Shown: positions 57,055 to 64,000 of the stretch, in pieces
Numbering within the stretch: the first letter of the stretch is position 1
How the letters are laid out: each line of letters opens with the position of its first letter
Assembly: GCA_903813345.2 (NCBI GenBank)
Contig: CAIIXF020000012.1
Span: forward strand, 20,596,184-20,660,183
Source: Owenia fusiformis
Taxonomy: Eukaryota; Annelida; Polychaeta; Sabellida; Oweniidae
Direction of reading: 5' to 3'
Length of the DNA: 64,000 bases
Translations under genes and position numbers: made by a program
Notes under the pieces: model-generated
What the model saw: only the letters and a program-made list of their open reading frames with translations
Databases searched by the model: none
What the model was told of the DNA's origin: nothing

Positions 57055-58550
57055 ATGTCACTACTTAACTGATTTGAAGCAAATACAATGATGTAGGTTT
57101 GAATGTAGGTTTAAAAAAGTAATCTGAGGAATGCATTAAGAATTTCATGTTTGATTTTTTGAAGTTTGTTTAGGAAGAGATTTAACTTTCTAATAACGAT
57201 AAAATATTTTCGAACAGTGCTCGATTTGTTCGTAGTCAATCTACCCATCCGTGTTCAATGGAAAATGTTGTGTTTTTACACATTTCCTTTGATCAGTTTC
57301 CTCCCCTGTCGTCTAAGAGTGTCGAAGAATTTTATGAGAATATGTTTCTTTAAACATTTAAGGTCTGTTGGAGATTAATAAGTATTAACATATTGGCTAT
57401 AATTTAAAAAATCATACGTTATCAACTCGAATGTACGTTACGTTGTCCCATTGAACTTACTCAATTCACAGTTAACCCTAATGCGTAGCGCCCGGTACGC
57501 TGGGTACGCACAGGTGTACCAGATGGTTGCAAATTCGCTCCAAATTTCAAAAATTTCCTGGGGGAGAACCCCCAGAATGCTCGGTTTTTGATTCTTGACT
57601 CTTGTTCCTGTGGTGGTGGCGTACTAGTTAGAAAAATAGCGCTACGCCTATGATTTCATAACACTAACAGACACTGAGGGGGTCAGATGCATTTAAAATT
57701 GAAACAGAACAATTACAGAATTACTTCAATTTGATTGAACTATTGAGACAAACGGGATTTTAAAAGGTCATATTCAATAAGCTAGTATAGATCAGTAGAT
57801 CTATCTATCTATCTATATCAATGTAACTAACAAAACGTAAGGTACAGCCGCCAAATAATCAAACAGGCTGGAAGCAGACTCCGTGGCAGTGCTAGTCTTC
57901 AACATATTCTATTCCGAGACACTGGATGGGACTGGAAGCTGGAAGCTTACAACAAATGGGCACAAATTAATCACCACCACAACAATACGTTCATAAAATG
58001 AAAAAGCAAAAAGGATCTTGAACATGTTCGTTAAGATCACTTGTTAGTCATAGAAACCTTAATGAATTTTCAAAAATGAAATCATTACATTGCGTAATAA
58101 TAATATAACGCTTATCTCATGAATTTCAGTTACGGGGACAACGTACCTTTGAGTTGACAACGCACATTTCTGATTTTTTAAAATTACAACTGATAAATAC
58201 TTGAATATTCATAATCTCCACCCGTCCTAAATTGTGTAGTATAGAGAAACATAATCTCATAAAAATAATCTACACTCTTAGGCAACAGGGGAAAAAATGA
58301 TCAAAGGAAATGTAAAATACCCAACATTTTCCAACCGATCAAGTAGCAGAAGTAGATTGACTACGAAAAAAATCGAGCACTGTTCGAAAATCTTTTAACG
58401 TTATTAGAAAGTTAATGTCTTTCTAAACGAATACACACGAACTTAAACATGAAATCTTTTAAGTATTCCCAAGATGAGTTTTATACAACCTACATCACAC
58501 CTGCATCATTGTCTTTGATTCAAATCAGTTAAATAGTGACATCGTACCGA
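57055..58550. mobile_element. inverted-repeat element, arms of about 270 bp
   Basis: Left arm 57055-57330 and right arm about 58275-58550 are inverse: GTCACTACTTAACTGATTTG / CAAATCAGTTAAATAGTGAC, CGAACAGTGCTCGATTT / AAATCGAGCACTGTTCG. No coding content. Exact ends not found. Confidence 0.65.
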
Positions 58551-58559
58551 TCTCATTTT

Positions 58560-58880
58560 CCTATGGTCCCATGCAATACATCCAACATAGTCCGTTGTCC
58601 CATCTTACCATGACCATTGTCTTTGTAAATTATTTCAAATTCAGATTCCGTTGTCGTTGACGATATCGAAGAAGCTATATTGTAGCGATTCACGACCCCA
58701 TTTGATAGAAATTGGGATTTCATATAGTAGGATTACACGAGCTTGACACATGCACAGAATTAGCGACGATAAAGTCCCATGAAACGAAGACCACGTGATT
58801 AAAGAGTTTATGCGACGGTTGTCCGCCATTTGTTACAACGCTATCTGAATTTACCATTGTCAGGCTATTCCGGTATGATT
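58560..58880 (-). repeat. inverted fragment of the 26006-28979 element
   Basis: GTCGTGAATCGCTATAATA, AGCGACGATAAAGTCCCATG and CGCCATTTGT...ACCATTGTCAGGCTATTCC blocks are the inverse of 26006-26230. Confidence 0.65.
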
Positions 58881-59029
58881 CTGTTGCTATTTCTTGCCTG
58901 GTCTTCCTGATTAAATGTGCATGATTTTCAATAATAATTATCACACTCTTCTACTCTTATCATACATCTTCCATAACAAGCCTTTTTATATCACAAAATC
59001 ATGGTGTCGGACTGTATGCAGTAATGGTT

Positions 59030-59150
59030 TTCGGTACAACGCACATGGATTATAGTTCAACGCGCATCGGTATATCATGTTTATTGGTTTTCGGTACAAT
59101 GCATGGTCGGTATATTGGTTTTCAAAATGGGTTTCGGTATAATGCGCGTC
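59030..59150. repeat. short repeats of GGTTTTCGGTACAA
   Basis: The motif recurs four times with small changes between about 59020 and 59140. Confidence 0.5.
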
Positions 59151-59339
59151 TTACAATGTCGAGGTGACGTGGATGATGTCTGAACCCATGCATTTGGAGG
59201 ACTGTGATGTAGAATGAAGTACAGTGTACACAACTATTTATTACAATTATATATAAACCAGAACAACAGCAACGCCAAAGCGTAGCGAATCCCATCGAAC
59301 AGCCATGGATGGCATTTTTACAAACAAAGTATATAGCAA

Positions 59340-59806
59340 AAATGGCAGGCATTTTTCAAAATGGTCGCCTTCTACCAAAAGTGTCATTAGACCATTTGCC
59401 ATACTTATAGTATTCACATACCAAATATGAACAAAATCGCTCCACTACTTTTCGAGTTATAGTAAAATACGTTAAAATGGCGGCCATTTTGAAAAATGGC
59501 CGCCTTCTACCAAAAGTGTCATTAGACAGTGTGCCATGCTTACAGTATTCACATACCAAATATGAACAAAATCGCTTCACTACTTTTCGAATTATTATAA
59601 AATACATTAAAATGGCGGCCATTTTTCAAAAAAAATTTCAAAATGGCCACCTTCTACTAAAAGTGTCATAGGATAGTGTGTCATGCATTTTAGCATTCAC
59701 ATACCAAATATGAACAAAATCGCTCCACTACTTTTCGAGTTATAGTAAAATACGTTAAAATGGCGGCCATTTTGAAAAAAGTGTCATTAGACAGTGTGCC
59801 AACCTT
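59340..59806. repeat. 135-148-bp tandem array, interrupted
   Basis: CCAAATATGAACAAAATCGC recurs at 59421, 59556 and 59704, with AAAATGGCGGCCATTTTGAA and GTGTCATTAGACAGTGTGCC. The array resumes at 63944 after the inserted element. Confidence 0.85.
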
Positions 59807-61149
59807 TAGTGTGTGCCAAAACTCCAGAAAATCACAAAAACCTATGTTGTGGTAGCTTACTATGAAGTGACCCATTATCATAATAGATTGGTCCATCAAC
59901 TATTCATTTTTACTTGTCTGCACTCAAAAAGGTGACACGAATGGGCTAAACGGCTTGCCACAAGGTGCAACCATCAAAAAGATGAGTTTGATAAAAAATT
60001 ATTTTTTTCAAATAATAGCAATTGGTATACAATATAGGGGGCAAATTTGATATTGATAAGTATGATAGTCCATTTGCGTGTGGCCATTTTTATAAAAAAC
60101 AATAATTGTGAAGAATTATATATTTCTGACCTGAAAATACCATCTTAATTCAAAAGTCATGGTCGTTAATGATAATATTCCTATTTCACCTATTCAATGT
60201 TTTCAAAATATTTTAATTATCATTATATTCATTTTTGGCAAAGTAAATAAATATAGGGCTCATACAAGGATCAACTTTATTTGCAATATTTTCATATTTA
60301 GTGATGTTTTGAAAAAATATAAGGTTAAATACAATTTTATTTGTTAAATGTTTAACAAAATAAACATAGTGTGTTTATTTCATTGTTTCGACTGAAAAAT
60401 TGCAATTCATTGCTCTTCCTCTTAGAACGGCAGGGGATATACAAGTACATAAACAGTCTTAAAAAATGTTGATCCTTGTGTAAGCCCTACACTTATTTAC
60501 TTTGCCAGAAACTGATATAATGGTTATTCGTCGGTATGAAAATCATTTCAAAGGTAAAATAGGAAGAATGTCATTGAACTTGGAATAAAAAGCATTATAT
60601 GGTTAGAAATACCAAATTTTTACCATAATTGTTTTTAATAATATAACCATACCCTAATGGACTATCTTATTTACATTTCAATAACCAATGTGCATTATAT
60701 TTTGCATGCTTCAGTGCAATTATTTGTAAAAATGTTTTTAAATCTTACATTTTTGACTGGAAAGTGAAGAGACAATGCTCAAATATACTCATATTATTGG
60801 TCACATTTGGTTATTTCACAAAAACAGATTCGGGATTTTTTAGTCCAGGCATATGAAGAAACTAGTGTGAATTAAATGGTCTATTATATGTTGTTTGATT
60901 TATAGCTAAACATAATATGTTGAACCTGCTTTGGCCATTAAACTTTAAATTTGCTTTAAATTTAGATTTTGGGAAACACATCCGCTTACTGATCCAATTC
61001 AGAACTACTAGAGAAAGTAACTCTCGTGAAAAACTTCGTCAATGTGACTGTTGATTACTGATTGCAGTCATTAAACTAATGACCTCATATTTGGATATCC
61101 TCTCTTCTGATAAGATTTTACAATTCACTTAAAATTGGCAAAGGACCAG

Positions 61150-62510
61150 GTATAGTATGGCAAGTGATATCTGGCGGCCATATATTTTACCATGACTACT
61201 TTCTCAATATAAATATGACATTTCTCAAAAACACAATACTGTAAAACGGGTAATTTTGACACCGGGAAATTTTAGCGATTTTTCAATTTAAGGGGGTTTT
61301 AGCGCGGGAAATTTTAGCGAAATGAAGATTAATCTTTAAAAAATCAAATTAGCGAAATGCATTAGAAATTTTATCATTTATGGCAGAAGAATGAATAACG
61401 GACATGACAGGGGAATTATCAAAATGTAAGACTTCTAACGCATATGGTATTGGTCCAAACTACTGTAATCTCATCTGACTAATCACAAAATCACGGTAGC
61501 ATCTAAAATCGTTGATTTTTCGGTCCAAACTAATCTCAAATTACAAACCAGAAGTCGAGCACTGAACGAAAAGCTCCTTAAATACTAGTATTCATGTAGT
61601 TTCCCGGGAATTTGCAAATTTTAGCGCCAGGTTTATTTTAACCCCGGTTTATTTTAGCGAATTGAATTTTTAGCGAAACTATAGCGATCGCTAACAATCG
61701 CTAACAATTACCCCTCGCTAACAATACCCGTTTTACAGTATGTTATCTTTCAAGAAAATTCAATTCTCAATGATTATAAAAATATCATTTGAACAATCTA
61801 AAAAACTATGAATGGGGAACCCATCTCAACATTTTTTGAAATTATTTACTCAACAGAGGTTCTTTTTTATTTGAATTGTATGAAAATATTATTCAACAAG
61901 TGGTCTAAAACTTTTTCATTAGTAGAATTGTAATGAAAGTCTAGTTTTGGAGAATTTTCAATGACCAAAATTATGCTGAAAACAATGGATAGTTTGAGTT
62001 TTTCCAATGGAAAATAACATGGAATTTGTGGTTGTAAACTTTATCGCATTTCAATACCCGTCCCCTTTTCAGAATTTATTAATTCACTAGCGTAGAAGAA
62101 ATTTTGATATATTCAAATTAATAAAAAAAAATACTTTAGAAAATAAGCCTAATATTTTTCAAAAAGTGACAAGGTGGGATTCTTATCAATAATATTTCAG
62201 ATATATTTTCATATATTTATATTTTCAATTTCAATTTATTCATACATTCAAGCATTATGTTTACGAATATTATTAATAACAGTAGGCACCACAGGTGATG
62301 CTTATACCCGTACATATAGTAGTAAAATCATGTAGTGTATCATTAAGTTGTCAAGGAATCAAACCAGAATGAAATCATAAAAAATAAGTTGAAAAATAAA
62401 GGTTGAGGGGGATTCATGATGTTTTTTCTTTTCGAGTGAACAGGTTGGATGATATCATTTTATCACGGGGACTCTACATAAGAAAAATCATATTGTTTTC
62501 ACAAAAACAC
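61150..62510. repeat. second copy of the inner inverted repeat of the 20-kb element
   Basis: AAAACTATGAATGGGGAACC, TATTCAACAAGTGGTCTAAA, GAAAGTCTAGTTTTGGAGA, ATGCTGAAAACAATGGATAG and TTTATCGCATTTCAATACCC match 20660-20890 and 21808 in order. About 900 bp present at 20.9-21.8 kb is missing here. Confidence 0.78.
61239..61738. mobile_element. 500-bp MITE, TA target site, empty site known
   Basis: CTGTAAAACGGGTA at the left and TACCCGTTTTACAG at the right, flanked by TA. The inside is built of TTTTAGCGA-type units. The paralogous uninterrupted sequence near 20617-20636 (AAAACAATATGTTTTCTTTC) shows the unoccupied TA. Confidence 0.9.
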
Positions 62511-62552
62511 GTTCAGCCCCAAAACGCCAAATACTAATTAGATATTGAGCTA

Positions 62553-62689
62553 TGACCTTGAAATGACCTTGATCCATAAACACTGACATATGGATCTCTG
62601 GTCACTTTATCATTGGTCATTAAATAGGACTGTAGCCCCACAGTTGCCAACTACCTAGATATTGACCTTTGACCTTGAAATGACCTTGA
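62553..62689. promoter_or_regulatory. cluster of nuclear-receptor-like half sites
   Basis: TGACCTTGAAATGACCTTGA occurs at 62553-62572 and 62670-62689, and TGACCTTTGACCT (a DR1, inverse of AGGTCAAAGGTCA) at 62663-62675. Inside a mobile element; function is inference. Confidence 0.35.
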
Positions 62690-63943
62690 CACCAGGTCAC
62701 CTAATCATTGGTCGTCAAAGGTCACAATTGTTCTCAATTATATTATAACTATTACTACTAACAATTATAACTCTTAAGTAAATGTTGCAATGAATGCTCA
62801 CACATATCCTGTTGTACATCAATCTAGTGCAACTGCTACAGGTATCACTCTGACACGTATCTGTGAACAAATCAAACTTCTTTGATGTTGATGTTATGCA
62901 AATTGGTATCTTTTAATATGACGTACGTGAGATAAACCATCAATTCTAGGATTGTCACAACTTGCATTAATAAAATCAATTCCCATCTCATCACTATCAC
63001 ACCCATTACTACAAGATGATGTCTCTTAGATTTGTAGATCACTGTCTGCAAGCTATAAACTAAAAAGAATCAACTTCACTATCTGCTGCATCACTATAAA
63101 TATAGAGGGTTGTCCTGGAAGTGATGCACTATATGCTCGTAATACTTTTTTATTCAAAATCAAAAGTCAATGATACTATTCCTATTTTACCTATTAATGA
63201 TTTTTATATATCCGAATAACCATTATATAAGTTTTTGACAAAGTAAATAATTGTAGGGCTCACACAAGGATTAACTTTTTGAAGACTTTTTCGTACTGGT
63301 GTAGACTCTCCTGCTTGCAAAGCAGGGGCGATGAATTGAGATTTTTCAGTCGAAACAAGAAAACAAACATATAATTATTTTTTCTTCAACAAATAAAAGT
63401 TAAAATTGAGTTTACCTTCGTATTTTTTCAAAACATCATTTAATATGAAAATGCTGTGAACAAAGTTGATCCATGTGTGAGCCCTATAATTATTTACCTT
63501 GTCAAAAACTAATGAAATGGTTATTGGTATATTTAAAAAACATTGACTATATAAAATAGGAATAATATCCTTGACAACAGTAACTTTTTAATTGAAAACG
63601 CATTTTAAGGTCATAAATATCCAATTTTTTACCATAATTGTTTTTCACAAAATTACCACCCCCGAATGAACTATCATTACACATCAATATCAAATTTGCA
63701 TCTTACTTTGTATACTTACAAGTATTAGTTTAAAAAAATGTATATTTTTCAAACTCATCTTTTTGACGGTCGCACCTTGGTGCAAGCCGTTTAGCCCTTT
63801 CGTGTCACTATTTTGACTGCAGACAAGTAAAACTGAATAGACAATAGATCAATCTAAAATGACTATGGGTCAATTCAAAGTAAGCTACCACAACATAGGT
63901 TTAGCCTAACTAAGCCACTTAGAAAGCAATTTGGCACACACTA

Positions 63944-64000
63944 CTTATAGTATTCACATAGCAAATATGAACAAAATCGCTTCACTACTTTTCAAGTTAT
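63944..64000. repeat. continuation of the 135-148-bp tandem array
   Basis: GTATTCACATAGCAAATATG and AACAAAATCGCTTCACTACT match the units at 59340-59806. Confidence 0.8.

Larger units (their letters stand above)
59807..63943. mobile_element. 4.1-kb TIR element, CTT target duplication
   Basis: TAGTGTGTGCCAAA at the left and TTTGGCACACACTA at the right, flanked by CTT (59804-59806, 63944-63946) and by halves of one tandem array. Long arms are inverse: CCTATGTTGTGGTAGCTTAC, GGGCTAAACGGCTTGC, TTTGATATTGATAAG. Nested inside are a relative of the 20.5-22.1 kb element and a 500-bp MITE. No transposase seen. Confidence 0.8.

Overview
This window looks like nuclear DNA from an invertebrate animal, probably marine. 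It is AT-rich, its one recognisable gene has animal-type GT-AG introns, and it is crowded with short non-autonomous DNA transposons, foldback elements, tRNA-derived pieces and tandem repeats. I cannot name the phylum from the sequence alone. There is no sign of bacterial, organellar or viral coding sequence.

The one gene I can reconstruct runs on the minus strand from 55360 (ATG) to 25778 (stop). It has 13 coding exon positions, and the joined exons give a 531-residue protein of the SLC17 (sialin / vesicular anion transporter) family. All intron phases agree and all sites are GT-AG. Two exons of identical length (156 nt) and phase, at 32620-32775 and 32030-32185, encode alternative versions of the same membrane segment, so they look mutually exclusive. 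A truncated third copy lies between them. A perfect CLEAR-type palindrome (GTCACGTGAC) sits just upstream of the ATG, and sorting-like signals occur at both protein ends, which fits a lysosomal transporter. The 3' splice site of exon 5 is reiterated about nine times in a 31-bp tandem array next to that exon.

Layout. 1-3.0 kb: inverted and tandem repeats, including a GC-rich minisatellite. 3.98-11.27 kb: a 2.45-kb unit repeated three times in tandem, with phase-compatible exon-like segments of an unidentified protein on the minus strand. 11.3-14.7 kb: direct and inverted copies of another repeat and an 88-bp tandem array. 14.7-20.2 kb: mostly featureless, with one double-hairpin element. 20.2-25.7 kb: three terminal-inverted-repeat (TIR) elements. 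25.8-55.4 kb: the SLC17 gene, whose introns hold a mariner relic, a retroposon with a 15-bp target duplication, several TIR elements, a 5-kb inverted-repeat structure and a 162-bp satellite with seven-unit higher-order organisation. 55.4-59.8 kb: inverted and tandem repeats. 59.8-63.9 kb: a 4.1-kb TIR element carrying a relative of the 20-kb element and a 500-bp MITE (short non-autonomous transposon) whose insertion is shown by a paralogous empty site.

Coordinates of the SLC17 exons are exact by my reading. Element boundaries are exact where a TIR plus target duplication is given and approximate otherwise. Family names beyond SLC17 and Tc1/mariner-type are not claimed.
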